DNA of 64,000 nt, from NCBI GenBank assembly GCA_030549495.1, contig JAUIRK010001035.1:620001-684000 (forward strand), written 5' to 3'. The translations under genes and the position numbers were made by a program. Under the pieces are notes generated by a model, which saw only the letters and a list, made by a program, of their open reading frames with translations, was not told the DNA's origin and searched no databases. Origin of the DNA: Nectonema munidae (Eukaryota; Nematomorpha; Nectonematoida; Nectonematidae). Below are positions 10,713 through 23,315 of this stretch, piece after piece (position 1 is the first letter of the stretch; every line of letters starts with the position of its first letter).

Positions 10713-11924
10713 TTTAAGCAGACATTGCTTACTTATTGTGCGCATATTGAAACAATAGATTATTATTATTATATATAGCTATCACATCGTTTGTAAAATT
10801 CAGAGCAGCTTGGCATGATGTTTGATTTGAAAATCTGCATTCCCTCTTTTATTCTTTTATCTTACATTATCATGTATTCGAATAATCATTATATCCTATA
10901 ATGCGATCATCATACATGTTTTATAAACAAGCAGCAACTCTTACTTATAGAAAATTATTGGGAGGCGAAGGTCATTTTCGCCCCCCCTCCCCCCTGAAAA
11001 CACATTGGGGGACCAAGTGAAGGTTTTATACCATGACTAAAAATGATCTCTTTTGCAAAACTTTAAAGAGCTGAATTTTTGGTAGAGCCGATTTTATATT
11101 TAAAGGGTGTATTAGAAGACCCATTTTCAATACAGTCAGACCTCATTTATCCGACAGTAGATTATTAGACAACACCGCTATCTGATACAATATTTATTGA
11201 TTAGGAAATAAATGAGTTTTCTCAGCCTCTCATCTCACTAATTGTCAGCAAGGCGGTTCATATCATGAATTGGTTAGGTGAATTGACCACTCTCTACTGA
11301 AATGCATTGTTGCTTAAATTTTTAGCAACGAAATGTTACCAAGCTTGATTAGTAACACAGAAAAACAAAGAATCATCTTATTTAATCTTCATTTTTAACC
11401 TACACATATATTCAGTCAGTAAAGTAAATTGTTTGAAAATTTATTTAAGATATGGGTCTATGAAGTGACAGGTATGTAACTATGAATTTAAATTTGGCCA
11501 TTGAAATTGAAGGTTTAAAATTTTTGGAAGAAATATTCTACAAATTTTAAATTTATATAAATTAGCTATTCCAATCCCAAAGTTATACGCTATAAATAAC
11601 ATTAAAATGAAATTATTTGTACTAAGTTTTATTAACAAAAATTTTAAACAAAGTGTAAAAACATTGCCAACTATTCTAAGAAATCTTGATAAAAAAATTA
11701 AAATATTAAATAAAACGAATATCAGGTATAAAGATGTTATATAGCTGATTTCTCGAATAAAAGACCTGATTGTTTATTTTAGCCCGTCGCTTACTTCAAG
11801 TATTTGAGGGGGCTGATTTTAATGGGGCCGGGAATATAAGAAAAATGTATACATTTTTATATTTCAAAGGTGTTTCAGAGGGACAAAATAAATCCCAAGG
11901 AATCAAGCTCCCTTGCTCAGCTTA

Positions 11925-12250
11925 TCGACGGGCTTGGGCACAGTAATTAATAGGGCTAAACATTTTAAGCTTTAAATTATAGTTCTTATATAGTTATGTG
12001 CTATAAAAAATATTTACCTCGCTCAAAAATGCATAGGCTTTTATTAAAATTGGCTACATTACGGCTTCTTATCAAATATAGCTCAAATTCGCATTATTAT
12101 AACAAAGAGGTGGACGTTAAAAAAATAGATTTAAATATTCATTCTAAGACTTAACCTTAAAACAAGAAAAGAAATATCGAAAATCTACTCAGAAGACAAA
12201 CAAGTGCAATAAGTACTATAAAAAAGATATATAATTGAGAAAATTGAAAT
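11925..12250. repeat. Dispersed repeat copy 1 (partner at 22862-23130)
   Basis: Starts atcgacgggcttggg(c)acagtaatta and ends near actataaaaaagatatataa. The same start, several internal blocks (gctcaaaaatgcatagg, atttaaatattcattc, actcagaagacaaacaagt) and end recur in the same orientation at 22862-23130, which is shorter by an internal deletion. No terminal inverted repeat or ORF seen; class unknown. Confidence 0.7.
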
Positions 12251-12748
12251 GATCAAGGTATTGGAGAGCATAGGGTTATGGATGATGTTTATAAATAGCG
12301 TAAGTGATCCCTAAAAGTGTTCGAGTTAATGGTATTTTAATCAAAAGGGTGTTCTTCGAAACCCTTTTTTGCTCTAAAGTCTAAACTAACGTGTTCGTGA
12401 TGCGAGTATATAAATTAATCGTTGCCTAATAGGAGACATTTAAAAATTACATTCATATTGTAATGATGATTATAAGAGCTTCAGTATTGAAGCAACTACT
12501 GCATTTTGCAGATATCATATGCTATTGGAGTGATTGTAAAATTAATTTGTAAATTATGAGTTCGAATTAGAGATTAAAAATCTCTTGAAATTTGAGTGTT
12601 GGAGTTGCAAAATAAGTTCGAGTTATGAAATTCGACATAGAAATACTTTAAATTTGATATAATATAGGAAATTTTCTGGGCTACAAAAGCAAGTTCGAGT
12701 TATACGAATATTCGACTTATACGAAGTCTACTTAGACTGAGTTTACTG

Positions 12749-15485
12749 TACTTGATAAATTAAATTAAATATATAACTATTTGTTTTTTCATTAAATGAC
12801 TATAAAAGGCTAAAGATCATATGGTGTATTGAAAAATTCAATATCTGCTTTTCGTTTTCAAACGACAATAATAAAGGAGAGATAAATAATTTGTTTTCAG
12901 TCTACAAAATTTGGACAGGTCTGCAGCTTTGAAATGAAGTGTTCATCACAGACAATGAGACAAAAATAGTTAGTCCGCTTCGGGTAATAATTTGATTTGA
13001 TTATCTAGCTTGTTGATTAGTTATATAGTTTGAGTAGCTAGTTAGATATTTAATTATATGTATTTTAACGCGTTAGTCTGAACATATTTCAATTATAGTA
13101 TAATAGAATATATAAACACAGCATCTTTGTAAAGCGGGTTATATAATATTCTTCATACTTTTTGCATATAATATTCAATAGTACTTTTCTGTTTCGTATT
13201 TTACACATCAAGCAAATGATGAATAAATCTTTTCACTCACATACCTCTAATAATTTGTGGCAACTTCCTTAAATTTATTGGAATTGATAATTATTACTTT
13301 TATAAAAATAAAGCAATAACTACTTACCTATCGTTTTATTGAATGGTTTTTCTACAATTTTCAAATTAACTGGCTAAATTTGGGAAATTATAACCATTAG
13401 ATACAGAAATTTTAAATCTAAAAATTCCTTGAATATGGATAGAAGCCCATGAAGTGAACCATGCAGAAATATGTGTCAGTCCAAGCTCAGTTTCATTCGC
13501 TAAGACAAAATTAAACAAGATATTTCGTCAAATTTTATAAGTACTTGGAATCTTTTGAAAAGTTGCTTCTCCTATGCCTCTTGTAAAAGATAAAAAACAA
13601 TAATTATGTTTATACATAATTTACACATACTATTCATTTAATATTTTTCTTTATTTTAAATTTACCTCATCTTTGTCTAATTTGATACTAATATAGTGTT
13701 TTTCTTTCAGCTATTTCAATGTAAGTTATTAAGTAAGTCATGAGTCTTGATATTATAAATATCTTCATTAATATATATAATAAAGGATTTGTTTTTAATT
13801 TTAAATTTTTATTTTTTTTTAATTTAAATCCTATATAATAATATAGGATACTTTATTTTAATAAAGTTTTGCTCAGAAATAATGAATAAAAGTAAATAAA
13901 TCAATGTAGCAAGTATTTTTTCCCTGGGATAGTCGTAACGGTATTATAATATATGAAGTAGACAAGATTTATTCGAAAATCACTTTTCAATTAATTCTAG
14001 TCAGTCATTTCATGCAAGCATTTTAGAAACTTATAGATTGAAACCTGATGTATTAATTTTTATAAAACTAAATATTAAAATAATTGATTAATACATTCTA
14101 AATTATATTATGTTTAAATTATAATCAGTTTACCATCTGTTTGCTAACTAATAAAATACTAGATTAAAATGCTAAAAATACAAATAAGTGTAAATAAAAT
14201 ACAATTAATATTACCACGTAAAGGAAAAGATATAAAATAAGGAAGTTATATGATAAAAGTATTAGATTTTTGTCAAAAATTAATTTCAATAGATTGAAAA
14301 CTAAAAAATTTGAAGATCCATTTTATTTATCAGAAAAATAAATATTCTATCAAAAATAATAACAGATCTTTATTCAATTAACACTCAATTCAAAGGAATC
14401 ATTGACATGGCACAACTTACTTTCTTCGTTTTTTACCAAAATATTTCATTTCAATAAATTTTATTTCAATTTGGTAACCCAATATTTTTCATAACAATGG
14501 TCTTAATGGGAATCGATTTAGTACGAGTTTATTATAAATAAGCTGTTAGGATTATCGTCACAAATAGATAATAATAATAATAATTTTATTATTTCTATAT
14601 CGTCATAAATAGATCAATTATATATGAAAGGAAATAAAAAAAGGAGACACACACAATAAAATGAAACAAAATAGAATTATACTAGAAGAATGATGTCATT
14701 AATATAGCGAATGTTGTTAGTATTCAGTGAAGAAGAGAAGTTCAATTCTCAATAAAGATAATTATATTAATAATAATATAATTCTATAATTATGCCTTTT
14801 CATAGTACTATACCTTTTTATGGTAAGGAATAATTTAAACTATCAATGAAACATAAAATCTCTTTTACATATAATAATTTTTTTTTATATTTTCATAATT
14901 GTATAAAAAAAAGGAACAAATTATTTAATATAATATGGTAAAAATCCGCTACTGAAATCCTTAAAGTTCAACAATATAATAGAGAAGACATTATGAAAAA
15001 CAATGAATTATTTAAGGAGAATCAATAGTAGACACAAAAAACACTTTATAAATTCTATAAACAGATGATATATGTATATATGGTAGAGAAATAAGTGAAC
15101 AATATTGAAAGAAGACAGTTGATTTGCTTGCTTGTTAAGTATTCAATATCAGTTGAGAGGATTGAAATGAGTTGAACAGTCAGATATTAAATATCTTAAA
15201 AAAACAAAAAACAGGAAAAGAAAAAGCTAGAGTATAAGACTTATGCATATATTCAGTTTCAAATAATTATAATATGTTAAATGATTCGTATCATTGTCCG
15301 AGTAAATACTGATTCATTCTTTTTTTTTAATTTTTCAAATTAATGTTTTTCCTGATTTTAATTGGTAGTGAGTTCCATACTTTGATAGCACTTTTTAAAA
15401 ATCATGTCTATAAAGGAAAGTGTTGCAAGTTTTCATTTTTATATCATTTTTACATCTTAAATTTTATGGTAAAAAATCAAAATTT
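12749..15485. other. Long very AT-rich stretch, nothing recognised
   Basis: No ORF with family similarity, no splice-framed exon and no repeat shared with the rest of the window. It contains short poly-A, poly-T and (taa)n or (ta)n tracts. Confidence 0.5.
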
Positions 15486-17560
15486 ACAGTAATATGAAAG
15501 AAGAAGAAGAAAGAAAGAAAGATTTATTTGCAAACAGATATGCATACACAAAAGTGAATCACAGAAAATGACATATTGAATAGGTTAGAATCATTTTGTA
15601 AACGAAATCATTATATACAAAAGTATGATAAAAAAAACATTTGTCATCAATCGACTTGCGGGGTTGTCATAAGGCCTTTGGGACCTCTACAATGAATACC
15701 TTATGTTACAAATAGAATAAACAGTTAAGGGATGTAAGGTAACATTTTTAGAACAGAATATGCGTAACAAAAATTAGGATAATAAAAAAAAATGATTATA
15801 TAAATATATATATATTAGTTATATAAGTATATTAAATGAATATTAAAAAGAAGTTATGAAAAAATATGAAAAAGAAATGATATATATGTAATGTATAAAT
15901 AAAAATTAAAATACACAATTAAAGAAAAAGAGTAAACATATATAAGAACTTAAATCTTACTAATTACAAACTATTAGGAAACAGAAAAATAAATAAATAA
16001 ATATAAGGAAATAAAATATAAGGAAAATGAAAATGAAATTTAAGGATGGGTATTTTCAATTTACACATTGGCAATCATAATCATATTTCATCAATATGGT
16101 GGTTTTGGCAGTGCTTTTAAATTTAGAAATTGGATCAAATAAAAAGTGATGAAGTTGGGATAAGTTATTATAGAGATTACTCAATCGGAAACTGAGCGTC
16201 TGTTTTGATTTTTGCAATCGGCAAAATGGCATTTTAACAAACGTATTCTTACGTAAACTGTATGGGTTTTAACTGCTTCATATAAAATCCTAGGAATTAG
16301 CTCATGGGGATATTTATATAAAAAAGGATGTATATTGTAGAGATATATATCATTTACCTTTAACAGTTTTTCTTGAAGAAATATTTTTGAGGTATGTGCA
16401 TTAAAATTGGTGTTAAACACTAATCTCATAGCCTTTTTTTGTGATACTAGCAAGCAATCTGTGTTACTGAACCCCCATATAAGATTGCAATATTGCAGAT
16501 GAGGTAAAAAAAGAGATTTGTAGATAGTTAATTTGAGAACAAATGGAAGCATATTTTTGATAAATTTGAGAATTCCAATGATTCTATTCAATTTAGTGTG
16601 TACTTGATATGTTCGTTCCAGTTTAGTCTAGAGATGATAACAAGGCCAAGAAGATTCACTTTTCTAACTGCTTCAAAAGGCAGGCTTATTTTTTTTCATT
16701 ATAGTATTTTTACAATTAAAGTAAATCGCTTTTGATTTTTTATAATTAATTTTAACTTTGTTAGTATTACACTACTTGATAACTAGATCAATTTCCTTAG
16801 CAGCATTAGATGCATCGTTCAATGATAAGTTAAAAGTTGTATCATCCGCAATCAAGAAATTTTTATATTTGGATTAGCATAATGAATATCATTTATAAAA
16901 ATATTGAACAACATGGGCCCCAGTATGGAGACTTGGGAAACAGCCATGGTGGAAAAGGTTCGCTTAAATCGGACATTATCTAGAAAAACAATTTTTCATC
17001 TTCCTCTTAAATATGAATTCAACAATGAGAGAGAGTTATTTCTAATACCATATGAAGAAAGCTTTTGCAAAAGTATGGTGGTTCAGAGTATCAAATGCTT
17101 TCGATATATCTATGAAGATTGAAAGCATTGCTTTATTTTTATTAATGTTGTTAATAATGTCAGTGATAAAACATATATGTAAGTGTTCAGTGTGTATGCC
17201 CCTTCTGAAGCCAAATTGAGAGCTAGAGAGTAAACAATTCTTTTCAAAATAATTAAATAACTGATTATATAGTAGCCTTTCAAAAAAATTTGAAAATGTG
17301 GAGATAAGACTTATAGGACGGCAATTTTCTATATTACTTGGATCTCCCTTTTTACATATGGGTAAAACTTTGCTGGTTTTGAAGATCCCGGGGAAGTAAG
17401 AATGTTCTACACAGGAATTATAACCGATACGCAGGTATTTTCCGATAATATTTATGATGGATTTCACTGAGCTTATTTTAATTCCATATACATCGGAGGA
17501 ATCAGTTTTTATTGAATTTACTGCTAGGATCAAGTCATTCATAAAAATGGGGTCAAATCA
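15486..17560 (-). mobile_element. CR1/Jockey-like LINE, copy 1
   Basis: Minus-strand non-LTR retrotransposon. The RT part starts near 17542 and the 3' untranslated part runs down to a simple-repeat tail at about 15500-15525. On the minus strand this tail reads aataaatctttctttctttc and then cttcttcttc. The similar copy at 47165-48185 ends in a comparable aataaatttcttcg...cttcttc tail, so the TTC-rich end is a family trait. The 5' end (endonuclease, ORF1) is missing. Confidence 0.75.
16181..17542 (-). pseudogene. Reverse transcriptase fragments of LINE copy 1
   Basis: The first open piece (17042-17542) contains VYGIKISSVKSI, then FKTSKVLPICKKGDPSNIEN, CRPISLISTFSNFFERLLYN, QFGFRRGIHTEH and MLSIFIDISKAFDTLNHH (first catalytic Asp). 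In other frames follow SILGPMLFNIFINDIHYANP (about 16865-16925) and FLIADDTTFNLSLNDAS, with the IADD catalytic pair intact. The last piece (16181-16591) is the thumb/C-terminal region, LPFVLKLTIYKSLFLPHLQY, then CNLIWG. At least two frame breaks make it non-functional. The CR1/Jockey clade call rests on these blocks only. Confidence 0.8.
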
Positions 17561-17689
17561 AGAGTAATTCCTAGATATTTGTAAGATGTAGCTTGAACCA
17601 TTAGATGTAGAGCAAAAAAGAGATTTATACATGTTAAAGAATTACGCTTATCAAATATTATGTACTTTGATTTTTTTTATATTTGTGAT

Positions 17690-18365
17690 GAGGTTATGGG
17701 GAAGAGTACATTCAAATAAAAAAGAAGCTTATTTATCATAGAGTGAAGATAACAAGGTTTACATACACACATAAAAAATAATATAGATATGGAATATAAC
17801 AAAAGATAGAATACGATATGTGATAGGATATTTTGCAAGTCCATAAAGCCTCTTATGGAGATATCCTAACTAAATAAACGATATAAAAAAAGTAAAAGAA
17901 AAAAACCGAAATATAAGTTATGAAAATATCATATACAACATAATTTAAAAGTACAATGATGATTAGGAAGGAAAACTAGAAAAGTAAAACAAATGAAAGA
18001 ATTAATTAAAATTATATACATATTTTCAAGATAAGCTATTAACTAGTCAATAATTTGATAAGTATGTATTAATCAATAATTTTTTTAAATATAGTTTGGC
18101 TAATTTTCATATTATTATTAAGATGGTGAATCAAAAAGTTATTCCACACTGAAGAAATTTTGTATTTCATAGCTTGTTTATATATTTGTTTACTGTAGAA
18201 CATTCAAACACTTGTTAATGAGCTGGGTATCATTTAACAACACTTTAGACCTATAGAAAATTGCTAGGTCACCAGCATACATATATACTTTAAATAAATC
18301 ATTATTAAATTGAAAAATATCATTTATCAGAGGTCTGGCAAGACCTCTGGGGAGATAACTTGCCA
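17690..18365 (-). mobile_element. CR1/Jockey-like LINE, copy 2 (3' part)
   Basis: Minus-strand fragment. QGLPRGLARPLINDIFQFNN-like text and then VYMYAGDLAIFYRSKVLLND and TQLINKCLN (18365 down to about 18190) correspond to the RT block around YADD, here YAGD. Below it an AT-rich 3' region ends near 17690-17740, with ataaataagcttcttttttat on the minus strand. It abuts the 5' side of copy 1, so the two copies lie head to tail. Confidence 0.65.
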
Positions 18366-18870
18366 AACTTTCCAGCCTTATTATATATTTAAATGTGTAA
18401 ATCGTAAAATGCTAAAAAAATATACTTAAAATAAAAATTTTCAAAAAATATTTTACATACATATTGAAAGCTACATTTCAAAAATTCTACCTAAAAGTTC
18501 AAAAAACTTAACTTTGAAATTGCAGTTTTATTTCATAAAAACTATATGATTGGTTGAAATGTTTATGTAATATATAATAATAATACTAATACTACTTTTT
18601 GGAAATTTTTACTTGTTTGATTTGCAGAAAGAATTAAACTTTTTCAATATTTCTTTTTCATGATATATATATCATTAGAAAGCTTATCGTTTGCTACATA
18701 CTCTAGAATAATTTATTTTTGCAAACGTTTTAAAAAATTTTAATAAATGGACTTTACTTCGAAAAATTTGGTCTAAATTTTTCAAAAAATTACGGACCAC
18801 CTTTTGAGTGAAGCATAATTTGAAGGTTTTAAAAAAAAATTGAATGAAAATGGGATAATTGGAAAGGTAT

Positions 18871-18989
18871 ACTCTTTGTGGTTAACATAGGCTAGGTTAT
18901 ACAAATAAATATTTTTTCATTTTTCAAAAATCTGCTTTTATGTGAGGTCAGTCAAGTTTTATCTAGTTTCAAAAAATACCAATAATCAC
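18871..18989. repeat. Direct repeat left of the multi-copy gene
   Basis: About 115 bp (actctttgtg...aataatcac) with a clearly related copy in the same orientation at 21364-21476. Shared blocks include tttatgtgaggtcagtcaa and tagtttcaaaaaatacc. The two copies flank the gene at 19227-20940 at distances of about 240 and 420 bp. Confidence 0.75.
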
Positions 18990-19226
18990 AGAGCAACAAG
19001 TTTCATTTTTTGGAAAAACGCACAATTATAAAATATCAGCTCCTATATTTCAAAGTGTGAAAAACTCGCATTCGACCTCCATTTTTTATTTTTAGAGGCC
19101 ATTTTTTTGCTATTCATAGAATTAAAAATAACCGTTTATCTAATTTACTTTTAAAAGTTCAAATTTCTTTTTTTTTATTTAAAAGAATATTAAGTGATCA
19201 TTAATTATAATTCATTTCATTATAAG

Positions 19227-20940
19227 TTATTTATATTTCTTTTGTCTTTTATGTTTTATTAAACTTACATTATCGTAGTATAAGTTCCAGCAAAAATCAG
19301 CAAGCCACTTACCTTTGTATCTTTCTTCAAATTTGAAAATATCTTGATGAAAACGCTCCCCGTTCTCATCGCTCACATCTGAAGCATTTTCAGGAAAAAA
19401 AATCAAGATGTGAATGAAGAAAATGGACTTTCAAAGACATGTTGCAGTTTAGTTTTTGGTAAGATGAAATTAAGTTTGCAACAAGTTTTTCATACTCCTT
19501 TGATTTATTTTTTCCCAAAAATCCTTCGCATACTGCTTTAAAACTTTTCCATGCATCAAGTTCAACTGAACTCATTTTTAAATCGAACTTCTCATCTTTA
19601 AAGAGTTTACGAATTTGAGGCCCAACAAAAATTCCTTCTTTAATTTTTGACGAGCTTAATTTCGGGAATTTTGTTTTAAAGTATTGAAAAGCAGGACTAT
19701 TGGCACTCATAGCTTTAACAAACTGCTTTATAAGGCCCAACTTAATATGGAGAGGAGGCAAAATAATTTTATCTTTTTCAATCAAAGGTTTGCGAATTAA
19801 ATTATCACATCCAATAAGAGATGAAGCTCTCAACGGCCACTTAGATCGAGTATAGTGTTCATCTCTAGCTCTGCTGTTCCATTTACACAAAAAGCACATG
19901 AATTTTGTGTAGCCAGTTTGCAAACCTGTGAGAAGAGCAACAACTTTCAAGTCTGCACATACGATCCAGTTGTGATCAATATATTTGATTTTTGTTAAAA
20001 TTAATGCTAGGTTTTCATCTCTTAAAGTGACAGAGTGGGCCAGTGGTATAGATTTCAGTTTGTTACCATTATGGAGAAGAACTGCTTTTGTACTGTAAAT
20101 TGAAGCATCTATGAAAAGACGCCACTCTTCAGCAACATAGGTAACTCCAAGTTCCTGAAATAAGCCTATAATATTGTTACAAAAACAAAGGTCATTTTCC
20201 ATAGAAAAATAAGGTAGGAGGAAGTTAGATCTCTTTCTGAAAAACGTCACAGAAACATCTTTTTCTGTAAGGTTTCTCTCTTGAAGACGGGATGCAAGAA
20301 GCTCCGCATGTTTTTTAGACAGTTCAAGATCTCTTATCAAATCATTGAAATCTTTTTGATTGTAAAGCTGAGGCAAAGATTCTGAGCAGCAAGGAATGAA
20401 ACATGGATCTCGAGTGTCACTTTCAATGGTCAAGGAGTCAGAACTATCTGAAGAAGTTTCAGGTAATTCTGAAGGCGGGATGGGAATCGGGATTTCATCT
20501 GAATGGCTTATAGGACGCAGTGCTGAATCAAGATTAGGATAAAAGACAGATTTTGTTTTAGTGTAATCTAAAAAAAGATACGAATAACAAGGATGATTAA
20601 ATTACAATATATATATATATAGCTCTATCTTACGTTTAATGTCAACTGAACAAAAGTAGCAGTCACTTGAGTGATCTTTTGGTTCTCTCCAAACCATCGG
20701 AACACCAAATGGCATTTGTTTCTGATTCCCGCTGAACCATCGGTACAATGAAGTCGAACATTTCTTGCAACAAATGTGTGGTGCCCAAGATTTATCCTGA
20801 TCTTCGATTTTACATTTAAAATACAAATTGTATATTTTTTTGATTTTTGTTGTTATATTTCTTCTGTTTTTTGCAGGCGTGAACTCACCGAACATGTAAC
20901 AAAACCTTTGAGGAGAATTTTTACACAAACCTCTAGCCAT
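19227..20940 (-). CDS. Two-exon gene of an uncharacterised multi-copy arthropod family
   Basis: Exon 1 (20634-20940) starts MARGLCKNSPQRFCYMFGEF. It carries a cysteine-rich domain (WAPHICCKKC, then MVWREPKDHSSDCYFC) that is probably zinc-binding. A 66-bp GT-AG intron (20568-20633) with a T-rich acceptor joins, in phase 1, to exon 2 (from 20567), which opens HYTKTKSVFYPNLDSALRP. The large second domain includes PEEW-like VAEEWRLFIDASIYSTKAVL, FMCFLCKWNSRARDEHYTRS, PPLHIKLGLIKQFVKAM and NMSLKVHFLHSHLD. From memory, this protein appears in many copies in arthropod genomes, with no known function. Its distribution suggests a transposon origin, but I saw no terminal repeats. Near 19400 a run of T shifts the frame; beyond it the family text continues (NGERFHQDIFKFEERYKGKW) to a stop at 19227. 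It is thus close to intact, with one break that could also be a sequencing error. Confidence 0.75.
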
Positions 20941-21149
20941 AATTAATATACTTTGAACAAATCAATCTAAAAATGGAATTAAACATTAGCAGTATTTGTA
21001 AGTATATAGATAACGCGAGAAAAAATTTTCCAGCTAATAGCAAAATATCTGTACCTGGAAATAAAAATTAATCCTGATTTTTGAAAATTACACCGTTAAA
21101 TTAGTAAGAAAAATGCATTTTTGTAGATGCGTTTTTTTGGCTGTTGCTA

Positions 21150-22866
21150 ATTAACGTCCCTAATTTATATACTATTTTTTCAATATTTTATATTCACAAA
21201 GGTAAAATATGGTTTTTTACATTTAAAAAAGTCATAGTTAAAAAAAGTCGAAAATTAATATATATTTTTTACTTTTTATGGGTCAGTATGATGTTTTTCT
21301 AATAAATTTTAAATTATATTTGAAATGAAAAATGTTGATCGAATGTACAAGATTTGAAGCTATACTCTTTGTGGGTAAAATAGACAAGGTTTTACAAATA
21401 AATATATTTTTATTTTTCCAAAATCCGCTTTTATGTGAGGTCAGTCAACTTCTAGTTTCAAAAAATACCAATAATTAACGTGATGAGTTTATATATTATT
21501 TTTTCAATATTTTATATTCACAAAGGTAGAATATGGTTTTTAACATTTTAAAATGTCATAGTTAAATAAAACTGTCAAAAATTAATATTTATTTTCTACT
21601 TTTTATGGGTCAGTAGTATAGGTCAGTATAATGTTTTTCTAATAAATTTAAAATTATTTTTGAAGTGAAAAATGTAGATCGAATGTACAAGTTTTGTTGG
21701 ATAATCGTAGTCCACTATTTATTTTTAGATTTTTATAAAATCATTTTAGTTTTAGGTTTTTTATAAATTAACATTAGTTTTTTACTTCTTTTGAATTAAT
21801 CATCCAAAATTTAAGTGCGGGTTTGATTTACACTTTGATTCGAAAAAAATATGTTTTGGATAAATATTATTTTTATTATTGTTTACTGCATATAAATTTC
21901 TAAAGAGAAGATAAATAGATCAAAATATGTGTTTTAATCAATTTTTATCAATAAGTATTCTCATGAATTTATTTTTTTTTCTATATTTTTATAAAATAAT
22001 TATAATTTTCGAATCTAACACGTGTGCGCATGCATCCACATTGAAGAAATAATGAGTTTTGTTGGATAATCATAGTCTACTTTTATTAAGTTTAGATACA
22101 ACCTTTCTAATTTTTAACGAAGGGCATTCGTTATATTTATACCGACAGTGTGCGAGGAATAAATCACATTATTGATTGATTTTAGAGCATAATTATGCGA
22201 AGAAAGATTAACACATGTTGCATTACGCGTTTGTGAGCGCAGTGAATTCTTATCTCGCATACGCTTCACCACATCTTTAGCACGCGTGTGTGGTTTATTT
22301 TATCGGGCTAGTGTACGCTTAGTTTATTTCTAGTGTTCCTAGCTTAAATTTTAGTCAAATATTAAAACGCTTATAACTTTCACATTTCTCAACAAAATGC
22401 ATCATGCGATATACCAGATTAAAGCATTTTTTATGGGCTTTTAGAATACATTACTTATATCACAAGTACTTAAGAAATACCATTTTACTGTTTTTATTTT
22501 CCACGGGCTTTATACCATTAATTAGCAGATAAGGGATGCATTTTAAACTAAAGCTCTTTTCATTTGGACAAATTTTTACCTATGTTCTGTGACAATTTCC
22601 AGCACAATTATAAAGCGACTCTACTTTCAGAATCTAAATTTATTTGTATATTTTTATAAAATAGTTTTAGTTTTTCCATTTTTTTATAAATTAACCTTCG
22701 TTTTTTTATTGGTCACTCTAATGTTTTTCTAATAAATTTAAAATTATTTTTGAAGTGAAAAATGTAGATCGAATGTACAAATTTTGTTGGATAATCGTAG
22801 TCAACTATTTATTTTTAGATTTTTAGAAAATCATTTTAGTTTTCGGTTTTTTATAAATTAACATAT
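21150..22866. repeat. Cluster of direct repeats right of the multi-copy gene
   Basis: A block (attttatattcacaaaggta ... gaaaaatgttgatcgaatgtacaag, about 21165-21345) recurs at about 21497-21705. Its end, plus a further 90 bp (ttttgttggataatcgtagt ... ttttttataaattaacat), recurs again at about 22695-22866. The last pair is close to 94 percent identical by eye. Between these (21364-21476) lies the partner of the repeat at 18871-18989. The 21790-22690 part between copies shows no gene. The arrangement fits segmental duplication of a non-coding element. Confidence 0.75.
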
Positions 22867-23130
22867 CGACGGGCTTGGTTACAGTAATTAAGAGGGATAA
22901 AAATTTTAGGCCTTGCATTAGAGTTCATATACAGTTTTGGACAATAAAAAATATTCGTCTAGCTCAAAAATCCATGGGCTATACAAATGTGGATATTTTA
23001 AATATTCATTCCACGGTAATATAGAAAGTCCACTCAGAAGATAAACAAGTCTAATAAATACTATAAAAAAAAACATCTAATAAATACTATAAAAAAGACA
23101 TATAATTGAGAAAAATATTGAAATCACACC
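22862..23130. repeat. Dispersed repeat copy 2 (partner at 11925-12250)
   Basis: Same orientation and same ends as the copy at 11925, with an internal deletion and an extra partial duplication of cta/ataaatactataaaaaa near the right end. The junction with the preceding direct repeat (aaattaacat|atcgacggg) marks its left edge. A C-rich tract (ccccctccccctt) follows at about 23127-23145. Confidence 0.7.
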
Positions 23131-23315
23131 CCCCTCCCCCTTCCTCTCGAATCGAAACTCTGACTATCACACTCACACACCCACTCTTCGTTCAAACTTC
23201 AGGGCTATCTTGTTTGTAATTCTGATTGCATCAACCTTCTAGCTCAGTAATATATTTGAAGAAATATTTTTTCAGTATAAAGAGTTTAGGAAACTGTTCT
23301 CTAATATGTAATGAT

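Larger units (their letters stand above)
7496..12748. mobile_element. Span bounded by pogo/Tigger-like terminal repeats with TA duplication
   Basis: The left end CAGTAAACTCCGTCTAAGTC (from 7496) and the right end, read on the minus strand as CAGTAAACTCAGTCTAAGTA (from 12748), match at 18 of 20 bases. Both are flanked outward by TA, the target of pogo/Tigger transposons. Inside both ends are repeated TTCGA(A/C)TTA(T/C)ACG-type motifs, typical of that group. The 5.25-kb interior holds a decayed hAT transposase, G-runs, a minisatellite and a dispersed repeat, so other elements have entered it. I recognised no pogo (CENP-B/DDE) transposase, so this is either a non-autonomous element expanded by insertions or two copies whose outer ends happen to face apart. 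Confidence 0.6.

Noticed and set aside
16904-17122. Plus-strand open frame in LINE copy 1
   Set aside because: It is antisense to the RT catalytic region, which reads well on the minus strand.
18871-21476. Direct repeats around the unknown gene considered as LTRs
   Set aside because: The gene encodes nothing like Gag, protease, RT or integrase, the copies differ in distance to the gene, and related blocks repeat further right. They look like duplicated non-coding DNA.
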